Shown here piece by piece: positions 6,793-15,457 of a DNA stretch of 23,353 bases (position 1 is its first letter; every line of letters begins with the position of its first letter). The DNA lies in assembly GCA_017394765.1 (NCBI GenBank), contig JAFPXF010000018.1, positions 1 through 23,353 of the forward strand, read 5' to 3'. Below the pieces are notes generated by a model, which saw only the letters and a program-made list of their open reading frames with translations, did not search any database and was not told the origin of the DNA. The stretch comes from Bacteroidales bacterium. Its GTDB lineage: Bacteria; Bacteroidota; Bacteroidia; Bacteroidales; WCHB1-69. A program made the translations under genes and the position numbers.

Positions 6793-9700
6793 ATGAGTGC
6801 TGATTACATTTTCGAAACCGCCTGGGAAGTATGTAACAAAGTGGGCGGTATCTATACTGTTTTGTCAACCAAGGCCGCCACAGTGGTCAAGCAATTTCAC
6901 GATCGCTATCTTTGTGTAGGGCCGGACATTTCCAAGGAACACAACGACGATTTCATCGAGGACCACGACCTTTACCGCAGCTGGCGCGAAACCGCACAGA
7001 CGGAAGGTCTCAAGGTGCGCGTAGGGCGCTGGGACATCTGCGGATCCCCTGTGGTCATTCTCGTTGACTTCACACCTTTCTTCGAGAAGAAAAACGACAT
7101 TCTCACCCAATTCTGGCTCTCCTATCAGTTAGATTCCATCTCCGGACAATGGGATTACATCGAACCGGCCCTGTTCGGTTATGCGGCAGGGCGCGTGATC
7201 GAGAGTTTCTACAACTTCCATTGCAGTTCCATGGACAAGATTGTGGCCCATTTTCACGAATGGATGACCGGCACGGGCATTCTGCACCTTGAGCGCGTGG
7301 TGCCGCAAATCGCCACCGTCTTCACCACACATGCCACCGTGTTAGGACGCTGCATTGCCGGCAACGGCCTGCCGCTCTATGGCAACATGAAACAATATGC
7401 GCCCGCCGACACCGCGCGCCGCTTCGGTGTGCAGTCCAAGTTCTCCTTGGAATCCCTCTCCGCAAAGCATGCCGATGCCTACACCACTGTCAGCGACATC
7501 ACCAACAAGGAGTGTGAAGCCTTCTTCTGCAAGCCCGCCGACGTGATCACTATCAACGGCTTTGAGAACGGCTTTGTACCCACCGGCGACGAATATACCA
7601 CCAAGCGCGCCGTCGCCCGCAAGGCTCTCCTGCACGTCGCCTCCGCGCTGATGCAACAGGAGCTGCCCGACGACGCTCTCTTGGTCGTCAACAGCGGTCG
7701 CTATGAGTTCAAGAACAAAGGCATTGACGTTTTCATCCGCAGCTTAGCGAAGCTCTCCCAACAGAATCCAGACCGCACGGTCGTGGCCTTCCTCACAGTG
7801 CCTGCCGGCAACAGCGGCCGCCGGGAAGAGCTCCTCCGCAAGATGCAACAGCCTGTCGGCGACACACCCGTCATGGGAGACTATGCCACTCATGTGCTGC
7901 ACGATCCCTTCAACGACCCCATCATCCGCGCCCTGCGCGAAAACAATATCACCAACGCCCCCGAGCAGAAGGTGAAAGCCGTGTTCGTGCCCGTCTATCT
8001 CGACGGCGAGGACGGCATCTTCAACCTGTCGTACTACGACCTGCTCATCGGCTTCGACCTCAGCGTTTTCCCCTCATACTACGAGCCCTGGGGATACACA
8101 CCATTGGAAAGCATTGCCTTCGGCGTGCCCACCGTCACCACCTCTCTGGCCGGTTTCGGCCTTTGGGTGCGCGACAACTTCCAAGACCAGCAAAGCGTTT
8201 GCGTGATCGAGCGCACAGACAATAACGACGACGAGGTCGTCAAGGACATCGCGGAGGCCATCTCTTTTTACAGCCAATGCGATGCCGACTCCAAAAAGGA
8301 CATCGATGCAAAAGCCGTCGAAATCGCCCAACATGCACTTTGGGCCCATCTTTACGACAATTATTTGGCCGCCTACGACATTGCCCTCGGCAAGAGCGAC
8401 CTCCGCTACGAGCTATATCAGAACAAAACCTCCAACATGGGACGTTTTGTGGAGCACATCAACCGCGAAATGCCGGAATGGCATCGCATTTCCATCAAAT
8501 CGCACCTGCCAAGCGCCCTTGAGAAGCTGGAACGTCTCTCCGAAAATGTCTGGTGGAGCTGGAACTTCGAGGCGCGCGAACTTTTCGAGGAGATCGCAGG
8601 TCCTAGCCTTTGGCGCCTTTGCAACGAAAACCCTGTCTATCTGTTGCAAATGCTCCCCATTGACCGACTGGAAAACTTCTCCCAAAACGAGGTTTACCTC
8701 TCCAAGCTGGATGCCGTCTATGACCAGTTCCGCGTTTACATGGAGACACCCTGCACACGTCCCGAGAAGAGGATTGCCTATTTCAGCATGGAATTCGGCA
8801 TCACCAACGAATTGAAGATCTTCTCCGGCGGTCTGGGCATGCTGGCGGGCGACTACCTCAAAGAGGCCTCCGACTGCAATGTCAACATGCTGGGTGTGGG
8901 CCTGCTCTACCGCTACGGCTATTTCACCCAACAGATCTCCGCCCGCGGCGAACAAGTCAACCTCTATCCACCGCAAAGCTTCTCCAAGCTGCCCATAAAG
9001 CCCTTGAAGGACGAGAACGGCGACTGGATGAAAATCAGCCTTGCCTTGCCCGGACGCAATCTATACGCCCGCATCTGGCGCGTGGATGTAGGCCGCATTC
9101 CCCTCTACCTGCTTGACACTGACTTCAATGAAAACTGGCATGAAGACCGCGGTGTCACCGCCACACTTTACGGCGGCGACCAAGAGAACCGCCTCAAACA
9201 GGAACTGTTGCTCGGCATTGGCGGCATGAGGATGCTCAACCTGATTGGCGAAAAGCCGGAATTGTTCCACCTCAACGAAGGCCATGCCGCCTTCCTCAAC
9301 TTGGAGCGAGTATATGACATCATGCAGAACGAGCATGTCAACATGTCCATGGCCATTGAGTTGGTGAAAGCCTCGTCGCTTTACACGACACACACGCCGG
9401 TGCCCGCCGGGCACGATGCCTTCAGTGAAGACCTGATGCGCACCTATTTCGCCTCATACCCCGCCCGCTACAACATCACGTGGGAAACCTTCATGGGCTT
9501 TGGCCGCAAACGCGAGGACTACACCAACGACAAGTTCTCGATGAGCATTCTGGCCTGTCACCTTTCGCAAGAGATCAACGGCGTGAGCCGCATCCACGGG
9601 CGGGTCTCCCAGGAGATGTTCGCAGACCTTTACGAAGGCCGGTTCGCCGAAGAGTCGCACATCGGCTATGTCACCAACGGCGTCCACTACCCCACTTGGG

Positions 9701-11010
9701 CACACAAGAGATGGCAGGAGCTGCATCACGACACCTTTGGCCCCGAGTTTGAGCACGACCGCTCCAATCCGGTAATCTGGAACAAAATATACAATGTAGA
9801 GGATTACCGCATCTGGCAAATCAAAGACGAGTTGCGGCATGATATGATTGTTACCGTCAAGGAATTGCTCAACGAGCAGATGCGTCGTCGCAACGAGTCG
9901 CCGGCCTTGATTGCCAGCACCTTGAAGGCCATTCGCAGCGATGTGTTGACCATCGGCTTTGCCCGCCGTTTTGCCACATACAAGCGTGCCCACCTGCTTT
10001 TCACCGACGAGGAGCGGCTGCGTCAGATTCTATGCAACGAGAAGAGTCCCGTGCAATTCATCTTTGCGGGAAAAGCCCATCCGCACGACAAGGCCGGTCA
10101 GGACCTCATCACGCGCATTATTGAGTTGGCACGCAAACCGCAATTCATCGGAAAGATCATCTTCGTGGAGAACTATGACATGATTCTCGCCAAGAAGCTG
10201 GTCTCCGGCTGCGATGTCTGGCTCAACACGCCCACCCGACCGTTGGAAGCCTCCGGCACCAGCGGAGAGAAGGCTGTGATGAACGGCGTGCTCAATTTCA
10301 GCGTCCTGGACGGTTGGTGGGCCGAGGGCTATGTGCCTGGCGCCGGCTGGGCCATCAAGGAGCAGATCACCTACTGCGACCATCGGCTGCAAGACGAGTT
10401 GGATGCCGCCACGCTCTATTCCACCATCGAAGAGGAAATCATTCCCGCTTTCTACACCCGCACCGCCGAAGGCATCCCTGCCGACTGGGTGCGCATGATG
10501 AAGAATTGCTTCGCCAAGATCTCGCCTCACTACACAATGAAACGTCAGTTGGATGACTATTACGACAAGTTCTATCACAAGTTGGAACACCGTACAGACA
10601 CGATGCGCGCCGACAACCTTTACAACGTGCGCCGACTGTTGAGATGGAAGGAGAAGATCATGGCAGGTTGGGGAGACCTCAAATGTCTTGACATCCAATA
10701 CAGCAACCCTTCCAAGAACACCTTCTATGTGGGTGAAAAACTGGATCTCACGCTTGACCTCCGCCTTGGGAGCCTCTCACCCGACGACCTGAAGGTTGAG
10801 ATGCTCTTCGCGGAGAAAGATGAAAGCGGCCGCATCCACCTCTTCACCAAAGCGCCTCTCACGCTCATGTCAAACGAAAATGGAGTGGCGCACTACCACT
10901 TCTCCCTTAACGCGAAAAACGTGGGATTATGGGACTGCGTCATCCGCATCATTCCCAAGCATGAGCTGCTGCCACATGATTTGGATTTCAATTTGGTAAA
11001 ATGGATATAA
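6793..11010 (+). CDS. Bifunctional glycogen synthase (GT3) - alpha-glucan phosphorylase (GT35) fusion
   Basis: 1405 residues carrying two opposing glycogen enzymes. Residues 1 to about 540 are a eukaryote-type GT3 glycogen synthase: KVGGIYTV at 16-23, and FPSYYEPWGYTPLES with the catalytic E-x7-E pair Glu431/Glu439, then GVPTVTTSLAGFG. About 565-655 match the DUF3417 segment found at the start of TIGR02094-type phosphorylases (LEKLERLSENVWWSW). About 660-1270 are the phosphorylase: FSMEFGI, SGGLGMLAGDYLK, FHLNEGHAAF, TTHTPVPAGHD, and EASGTSGEKAVMNG with Lys1160 as the expected pyridoxal-phosphate lysine. A beta-rich tail (1290-1405) closes the protein. The synthase half elongates glucan from a sugar nucleotide; the phosphorylase half releases glucose-1-phosphate. 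It has its own promoter box and ends at a strong terminator. No glgB, glgC or other glycogen gene is adjacent. All key motifs are intact, so both halves are probably active. Confidence 0.95.
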   Translation: MSADYIFETAWEVCNKVGGIYTVLSTKAATVVKQFHDRYLCVGPDISKEHNDDFIEDHDLYRSWRETAQTEGLKVRVGRWDICGSPVVILVDFTPFFEKKNDILTQFWLSYQLDSISGQWDYIEPALFGYAAGRVIESFYNFHCSSMDKIVAHFHEWMTGTGILHLERVVPQIATVFTTHATVLGRCIAGNGLPLYGNMKQYAPADTARRFGVQSKFSLESLSAKHADAYTTVSDITNKECEAFFCKPADVITINGFENGFVPTGDEYTTKRAVARKALLHVASALMQQELPDDALLVVNSGRYEFKNKGIDVFIRSLAKLSQQNPDRTVVAFLTVPAGNSGRREELLRKMQQPVGDTPVMGDYATHVLHDPFNDPIIRALRENNITNAPEQKVKAVFVPVYLDGEDGIFNLSYYDLLIGFDLSVFPSYYEPWGYTPLESIAFGVPTVTTSLAGFGLWVRDNFQDQQSVCVIERTDNNDDEVVKDIAEAISFYSQCDADSKKDIDAKAVEIAQHALWAHLYDNYLAAYDIALGKSDLRYELYQNKTSNMGRFVEHINREMPEWHRISIKSHLPSALEKLERLSENVWWSWNFEARELFEEIAGPSLWRLCNENPVYLLQMLPIDRLENFSQNEVYLSKLDAVYDQFRVYMETPCTRPEKRIAYFSMEFGITNELKIFSGGLGMLAGDYLKEASDCNVNMLGVGLLYRYGYFTQQISARGEQVNLYPPQSFSKLPIKPLKDENGDWMKISLALPGRNLYARIWRVDVGRIPLYLLDTDFNENWHEDRGVTATLYGGDQENRLKQELLLGIGGMRMLNLIGEKPELFHLNEGHAAFLNLERVYDIMQNEHVNMSMAIELVKASSLYTTHTPVPAGHDAFSEDLMRTYFASYPARYNITWETFMGFGRKREDYTNDKFSMSILACHLSQEINGVSRIHGRVSQEMFADLYEGRFAEESHIGYVTNGVHYPTWAHKRWQELHHDTFGPEFEHDRSNPVIWNKIYNVEDYRIWQIKDELRHDMIVTVKELLNEQMRRRNESPALIASTLKAIRSDVLTIGFARRFATYKRAHLLFTDEERLRQILCNEKSPVQFIFAGKAHPHDKAGQDLITRIIELARKPQFIGKIIFVENYDMILAKKLVSGCDVWLNTPTRPLEASGTSGEKAVMNGVLNFSVLDGWWAEGYVPGAGWAIKEQITYCDHRLQDELDAATLYSTIEEEIIPAFYTRTAEGIPADWVRMMKNCFAKISPHYTMKRQLDDYYDKFYHKLEHRTDTMRADNLYNVRRLLRWKEKIMAGWGDLKCLDIQYSNPSKNTFYVGEKLDLTLDLRLGSLSPDDLKVEMLFAEKDESGRIHLFTKAPLTLMSNENGVAHYHFSLNAKNVGLWDCVIRIIPKHELLPHDLDFNLVKWI

Positions 11011-11015
11011 CCCAT

Positions 11016-11044
11016 AAAAAAGGACGCGAAAAGCGTCCTTTTTT
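11016..11044. terminator. Bidirectional intrinsic terminator
   Basis: A perfect 12-bp inverted repeat, AAAAAAGGACGC (11016-11027) and GCGTCCTTTTTT (11033-11044), with a 5-nt GAAAA loop. It has a U-run on both strands and so can terminate the glycogen gene from the left and the short-chain dehydrogenase gene from the right. Its right arm overlaps the dehydrogenase stop codon (11043-11045). Confidence 0.95.
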
Positions 11045-11840
11045 ATTCAAGTTCCCGTTTTACAATACGCGTCAACATGCGCGTCCGCACCTTTTCGGGC
11101 ACAATGGCCGAGAGGAGTCGTGCCAATATGTTGATAACCGCCTCGCGTTTCCCTCGGAACATCTGCCGCACACAACGATGCGCAATCCATTCCGTGCTCT
11201 TAAGCGTCGCACGCCCAAGACGGCCTTGCCGATCAATACGCGCCGACACCTCCGCATTGGTGGCCATGGCACCCGGCTGGCAAAGCGTCACCGACACGGA
11301 AGTATCCCGTAGTTCTTCGCGCAACCCCATCGAAAAGGCACGCACAAAACTCTTGCTGGCCGGATAAATCGTTTTATACCCTACGGGGGTGAGCGCCGCC
11401 ATGCTGCCCACATTCAACACATAGCTCCTTTTCTGCCGCAGCAGATTCGGCAGCAAAGCGTGCGTCAACAGAGCCGTGCACCGGACATTCAAATCAATGA
11501 TCCTTTCCAAATATTCAGGGGTGGCGGAAAGAAAACCACAGGTCCCGCCCACTCCCACATTATTGACCAAGATGAAAACATCATATTTCTGGTTGATGTC
11601 AGCCGCCATGTCAAGCACGTTGCCCGAAAATCTCAAATCTGTGATGAAGCACCGCGATCGGGTATGGTAACGGGCTTCGATTTCGTCACAAAGTGTCTGC
11701 ACGGTCGAGGAAGTCGCGACCAACAGGGTGTCGATACCTTGCGCGGAAAGTTCCATTGCAATGGACTTCCCCAATCCGCGGCTGGCTCCCGTGACGACTG
11801 CCACTGGGGACGACTTGGCATTGTGTTCAGTGCTACACAT
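11043..11840 (-). CDS. Short-chain dehydrogenase/reductase (classical SDR)
   Basis: 265 residues with a complete classical SDR motif set: TGASRGLG (17-24) for NAD(P) binding, NNVG (93-96), and the catalytic Asn118, Ser146, Tyr159 and Lys163 (YPASK). The Arg after TGAS and the basic character favour NADPH. LVNNVGVG, with the hydrophobic, basic C-terminal tail (ARLLSAIVPEKVRTRMLTRIVKRELE), resembles 17-beta-HSD/3-ketoacyl reductase-like SDRs that act on lipid substrates at the membrane. The true substrate is unknown. It starts 26 bp after the stop of the YghO-like gene, so the two are almost certainly co-transcribed. Because of that neighbour, 3-ketosphinganine reduction is a reasonable guess, not a demonstrated role. 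Confidence 0.92.
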   Translation of the reverse strand: MCSTEHNAKSSPVAVVTGASRGLGKSIAMELSAQGIDTLLVATSSTVQTLCDEIEARYHTRSRCFITDLRFSGNVLDMAADINQKYDVFILVNNVGVGGTCGFLSATPEYLERIIDLNVRCTALLTHALLPNLLRQKRSYVLNVGSMAALTPVGYKTIYPASKSFVRAFSMGLREELRDTSVSVTLCQPGAMATNAEVSARIDRQGRLGRATLKSTEWIAHRCVRQMFRGKREAVINILARLLSAIVPEKVRTRMLTRIVKRELE

Positions 11841-11866
11841 CAGTCAAAAACCACAGGGATAGTGTT

Positions 11867-12970
11867 TCAGATGCTTTTTTTGTAACATCTCCTGCGAAAA
11901 TACAATTCCGAATCGTATTTTGACCACACACGAGCCGCGACATTGTCCTCCAACTGCTGTGACGTGAAGGCGTACTCAAAGCCACGACGGAGGAAAGTCT
12001 GGTGCAGTTGCGTGTGGTATATGGAATGAATGCCCGTATGCACATACTCCGGCAGGACACCCGTAAGGTAGAGGTCCACATATTTGTTTTTCTTAAGAGC
12101 GTGCAAAATATGGAACCATCCCATCGGGAAAAGTGAGCCATTGGCTTTTTGGAAAGCCTCGCTCAAGGAAGGCAGACAGAATGCAAAGCCGACCAAACGT
12201 CCATTTTCATCTTCAAGCATGGACGACAACTCGATATCGGCAACCTGAAAATTGTCTTCCACGGCCCAATCAATCTCAGCATCCGTAAGAGGTATGAAAT
12301 TGAAAATATGGGCATAACTCTCGTTCAGAACCTGAAAGAATTCCTTTCCGGATTTTTTCAGCTGGGCCTTGTTGTCAAAGTGGCGAAGGTGTACATGGTA
12401 ACGTTGGGACAGGATCTCGCCCAGTCGCGACATCCGGTCCGACACCTCGGTCACCTTGACGCGATATTGAATATAATCAACCTCCTTCTCAAAACCAAGT
12501 TGTTCTACCAATCGGGGATAATAGGGATAATTATAGTCGGAAACGATGCTGGGCGTATGGTCAAAGCCCTCGACAAGCATCGATTGCTTTTCGAGGTTGG
12601 AGAATCGCGAAGGGCCGCAGATCTCGTTCATACCTTGCGCCCTACCCCATTCTTCCACCGCATCAAAGAGAGAGCGGGCCACTTGAATATCGTCCACCGT
12701 ATCGAACCAGCCGAAGCGCACGCGCTGCTGTCCTTTGATTTCATTGCACTTATGGTTCACCACGCCGCCAATTCGTCCCACGACATGTCCATCGTTGCAT
12801 GCCATCCACAATTTGAGGGTGCAGAAATCCAGTGCGGGATGATTTTCAATGACACTCAATTCCTTTTTGTCAAGAGGAGGAACATAATGCGGACATCCCT
12901 TGTACAAACCACGGGGAAAACGCACAAAGGCCTTGCGATCCATTCTTGTGATAACTTCCTTAATTTCCAT
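11867..12970 (-). CDS. YghO-like GNAT-family acyltransferase-type protein
   Basis: 367 residues resembling the long GNAT-related family that includes E. coli YghO. Landmarks are FPRGLYKGCPHYVPPL near the N-terminus (18-33), NHPALDF (43-49), VGRIGGVVNH (64-73), RFGWFDTVDD (85-94), ICGPSRFSN (117-125), LVEGFDHTP (132-140) and YNYPYYPRLVEQLGFEK (146-162). A second acyltransferase-like half follows, ending with GFEYAFTSQQLEDN. Related proteins have been linked to bacterial ceramide synthesis, as I recall, but this assignment is by memory of motifs and not a search. It has its own -7 box at 13021-13028 and leads the two-gene unit with the SDR. Confidence 0.85.
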   Translation of the reverse strand: MEIKEVITRMDRKAFVRFPRGLYKGCPHYVPPLDKKELSVIENHPALDFCTLKLWMACNDGHVVGRIGGVVNHKCNEIKGQQRVRFGWFDTVDDIQVARSLFDAVEEWGRAQGMNEICGPSRFSNLEKQSMLVEGFDHTPSIVSDYNYPYYPRLVEQLGFEKEVDYIQYRVKVTEVSDRMSRLGEILSQRYHVHLRHFDNKAQLKKSGKEFFQVLNESYAHIFNFIPLTDAEIDWAVEDNFQVADIELSSMLEDENGRLVGFAFCLPSLSEAFQKANGSLFPMGWFHILHALKKNKYVDLYLTGVLPEYVHTGIHSIYHTQLHQTFLRRGFEYAFTSQQLEDNVAARVWSKYDSELYFRRRCYKKSI

Positions 12971-13020
12971 AAGATAAATAAAACTTAGTTTGTCTTGATC
13001 CTATTTCCATTCACAAGAGG

Positions 13021-13028
13021 CAAAGATA
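13021..13028 (-). promoter_or_regulatory. Bacteroidetes -7 box (TATCTTTG) upstream of the YghO-like gene
   Basis: Read on the - strand, TATCTTTGCC fits TAnnTTTG, about 50 bp before the ATG at 12970. It comes directly after the T-tract of the tsf terminator, so the YghO-SDR pair is likely transcribed separately from the ribosomal operon. Confidence 0.6.
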
Positions 13029-13029
13029 T

Positions 13030-13069
13030 AAAAAAAACAAAAAAGAGACCATCCGAATGGACAGTCTCT
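13030..13069 (-). terminator. Intrinsic terminator downstream of tsf
   Basis: AGAGAC (13044-13049) pairs with GTCTCT (13064-13069), with an inner TCC/GGA pairing and a GAAT loop after a symmetric CA/CA internal bulge. On the - strand the hairpin is followed by a T-rich tract (13043 down to 13030). It would end the rplM-rpsI-rpsB-tsf transcript. Confidence 0.8.
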
Positions 13070-13103
13070 CTTTCATTATGAAAAAAACAAACATTATATT
13101 GGA

Positions 13104-14111
13104 TTAGGCACCCACCTGACGGCGGATGAATCCAAGACATGCTAATTCTTTGTCAACAGAAGCAATATAGTCGCGCACATTCTGCTTGCCATCGCCGCCC
13201 ATCACGAGCACTTGGTACATCAGGGTGCTTTCCTTATAGAATTTCACCAAACGGCCTTGGGCGATTTGTTGGATCTGGTTCTCATTAAGGTTGGCAGCCT
13301 TGTTGGCGGCTTCCTCTTCCTTGATCTTACGGGCGAGGTTGGCTTGCTCTTCGGTGATCCAGCCCTTTGCCATATTGGAGTTGATGTGATCTTCGCTGTC
13401 CACATGAGTGGGGTTGATACCAGCCTTGTTCAGAGCGGCATCAACTGCCTTGTTGATCAATTCCAAACGAGTCTTTTCAATGGCGACGGCGAGTTCTCTA
13501 TCCTTGTCTTCCTGCGGGATGGCATTTTCGTCCAATGCGAGCGGGCTCATGGCCGTGATGTGCAGAGCGACGTTGTGTGCCACTTCCTGGGCCTTTTCGC
13601 CTGCTTTGTTGAAGCAAACAAGGGTGGCCTTGTGGTTGCCCATATGGTTGTAGGCCTCCACGAGGGGAGCTTCCACATAGTCGTAGTGAGGAAGTTCAAT
13701 CTTCTCACCCGTCTTGCCCGTCAGTTCGGTCAGCATATCAGCGACCTTGTTGCCATCGATGGTCATTTCGAGGAGTTCCTCACGGGTTCTGATACCAGCT
13801 TCCATAGCCTTGGCGGCGACAGTGTCCACAAAGTTGACAAAGTCGGCACCACGGCCCACGAAGTCGGTTTCGCAAGCCACGACGAGCATAACGCCAGCGG
13901 TGCGGTCGGCATTGGTAATAGCGACGATGCGGCCTTCGTTGGACTCGCGGTCGGCACGCTTGGCGGCCACCTTCTGACCCTTCTTGCGAAGAATATCAAT
14001 AGCTTTGTCGAAATCGCCATCAGCTTCAACGAGGGCTTTCTTACAGTCCATCATGCCGATACCGGTCTGTTTTCTAAGTTTATTAACATCAGCAGCTGTA
14101 ATTGTTGCCAT
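13104..14111 (-). CDS. tsf: Translation elongation factor Ts
   Basis: EF-Ts is the nucleotide exchange factor that regenerates EF-Tu-GTP. The 335 residues are longer than the E. coli protein (283); I believe this length is common in Bacteroidetes. The N-terminal UBA-like domain (about 4-40, VNKLRKQTGIGMMDCKKAL) and the TDFVG motif (82-86), which contacts EF-Tu, are clear. A second core subdomain follows, and the C-terminus ends with LACLGFIRRQVGA. It lies 32 bp downstream of rpsB in the usual rpsB-tsf order and is followed by a terminator. Confidence 0.97.
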   Translation of the reverse strand: MATITAADVNKLRKQTGIGMMDCKKALVEADGDFDKAIDILRKKGQKVAAKRADRESNEGRIVAITNADRTAGVMLVVACETDFVGRGADFVNFVDTVAAKAMEAGIRTREELLEMTIDGNKVADMLTELTGKTGEKIELPHYDYVEAPLVEAYNHMGNHKATLVCFNKAGEKAQEVAHNVALHITAMSPLALDENAIPQEDKDRELAVAIEKTRLELINKAVDAALNKAGINPTHVDSEDHINSNMAKGWITEEQANLARKIKEEEAANKAANLNENQIQQIAQGRLVKFYKESTLMYQVLVMGGDGKQNVRDYIASVDKELACLGFIRRQVGA

Positions 14112-14143
14112 AATTAAGTCTTTCTTTTTAGGTTAGTGAAAAA

Positions 14144-14971
14144 TTATTCGTTTTTGGAGGCAGAGGGGCGACGGCCAATTCTTCTGCGGTGACCATCACG
14201 ACCTTCGTTCTCATTGTTTTCTTCGATCTCCTCGTTCTCCATATCGACGGCTTCCATCTCTTCAGCCTGGGCGTCCTTGTTCATCTCACGCTCGTTGAGA
14301 CCTTCGCGAATGGCTTCGCAAATCGGTTTCAACACGGCAGCGATGGACTTCGATGCGTCATCATTGGCAGGAATGGGATAGTCCACCAAGTTGGGGTTGG
14401 AGTTGGTATCAACAATGGCAAAGGTGGGGATGGCGAGCTTGCGGGCTTCCGCCACAGCGATGTGTTCTTTCATCACATCGACGATGAAGACAGCTGCCGG
14501 CAGACGGTTGAGGTCGGCGATTGAACCCAAGTTCTTCTCGAGTTTCGCACGCTCACGCTGGATCTGCAGTCTCTCACGCTTGGAGATGTTCTGGAATTGA
14601 GGGCCTTCGATCAGCCTGTCGATATCGCTCATCTTCTTGACAGCCTTGCGGATGGTGAAGAAGTTGGTGAGCATACCGCCCGGCCAACGCTCGGTCACAT
14701 ACGGCATGCCTACTTCCTTGACCATGGAGGCAACCGTCTCCTTGGCCTGTTTCTTGGTGGCCACAAACAAAATCTTACGGCCGGAACGAGCGATGCTCTT
14801 GGCAACGTCAGCAGCACGGTCAACCATCTCGATGGTCTTGTGCAGGTCGATGATGTGGATGCCATTCTTCTCCATGAAAATATAGGGAGCCATCGCAGGG
14901 TTCCATTTTCTCTTGAGGTGTCCGAAGTGGCAACTGGCCTCTAATAATTCTTCAAATTGTAATCTTGACAT
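14144..14971 (-). CDS. rpsB: 30S ribosomal protein S2
   Basis: S2 is a small-subunit protein located near the S1 site. The 275 residues begin with a canonical core (LLEASCHFGH, WNPAMAPYIF, NGIHIIDLHKT, ATKKQAKE, RWPGGMLTN, PTFAIVDTNSNP). They end in an extra tail of about 40 residues: an acidic stretch (about 227-255) followed by a basic end (GHRRRIGRRPS). The E. coli protein has 241 residues and lacks this tail. The gene is third in the rplM-rpsI-rpsB-tsf operon and is preceded by a 97-bp gap containing a strong hairpin (15007-15041). Confidence 0.97.
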   Translation of the reverse strand: MSRLQFEELLEASCHFGHLKRKWNPAMAPYIFMEKNGIHIIDLHKTIEMVDRAADVAKSIARSGRKILFVATKKQAKETVASMVKEVGMPYVTERWPGGMLTNFFTIRKAVKKMSDIDRLIEGPQFQNISKRERLQIQRERAKLEKNLGSIADLNRLPAAVFIVDVMKEHIAVAEARKLAIPTFAIVDTNSNPNLVDYPIPANDDASKSIAAVLKPICEAIREGLNEREMNKDAQAEEMEAVDMENEEIEENNENEGRDGHRRRIGRRPSASKNE

Positions 14972-15006
14972 TTTTCTCTTTTTTAATTGTTTACATTCTT
15001 AAAAGC

Positions 15007-15041
15007 AACTGCGGGGTAGTTCGGATGAAATCTCCGCAGTT
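15007..15041 (-). promoter_or_regulatory. Candidate leader hairpin between rpsI and rpsB
   Basis: AACTGCGG (15007-15014) pairs exactly with CCGCAGTT (15034-15041), and the stem can extend by a G-T and a G-C pair; the loop is about 15 nt. It sits 36 bp upstream of the rpsB start. Downstream on the - strand comes only GCTTTTAAG, a weak U-tract, so it could be an attenuator, a processing site or an S2-binding leader. S2 autoregulates its operon through a leader in proteobacteria; whether this element does so is unknown. Confidence 0.55.
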
Positions 15042-15068
15042 TCGATACTAAACAAACATATATATATA

Positions 15069-15455
15069 CTAACGTTTGCTGAATTGGAATCTCTTACGAG
15101 CCTTGGGTTGACCGGGTTTCTTACGCTCAACCATACGCGGGTCGCGGCGCAGGAAGCCTTGGGTCTTCATCGCGGAACGGAGCTCAGGGTTGATTTCAAC
15201 GAGCGCCTTGGCGATGGCCATGCGAAGAGCTTCGGCCTGGCCAGTCACACCACCGCCATCCAAGTTGGCCTTGATGTCGTATTGGCCCAGCACGTCAGCG
15301 ATGCGCAGGGGCTGCTCCACCTTGTATTGCAAGGTCGGGACACAGAAATATTCCTTATAGTCACGGTTGTTCACCTTGATCTCGCCAGTGCCGGGTTTCA
15401 TGTACAAACGGGCAACTGCGGTCTTTCTTCTGCCTAATGTATTAGTTACTTCCAT
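15069..15455 (-). CDS. rpsI: 30S ribosomal protein S9
   Basis: 128 residues, normal for S9. It begins with LGRRKTAVARLYMKPGTGEIKVN and has GVTGQAEALRMAIAKAL in the middle. It ends with RRDPRMVERKKPGQPKARKRFQFSKR, including the universal C-terminal SKR tail that reaches the P-site tRNA. It starts 2 nt after the rplM stop codon, the usual rplM-rpsI coupling. Confidence 0.98.
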   Translation of the reverse strand: MEVTNTLGRRKTAVARLYMKPGTGEIKVNNRDYKEYFCVPTLQYKVEQPLRIADVLGQYDIKANLDGGGVTGQAEALRMAIAKALVEINPELRSAMKTQGFLRRDPRMVERKKPGQPKARKRFQFSKR

Positions 15456-15457
15456 TG

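Noticed and set aside
12149..14117. Long + strand frames opposite the YghO-like gene and tsf
   Set aside because: Shadows of clear - strand genes in high-GC-bias codons.
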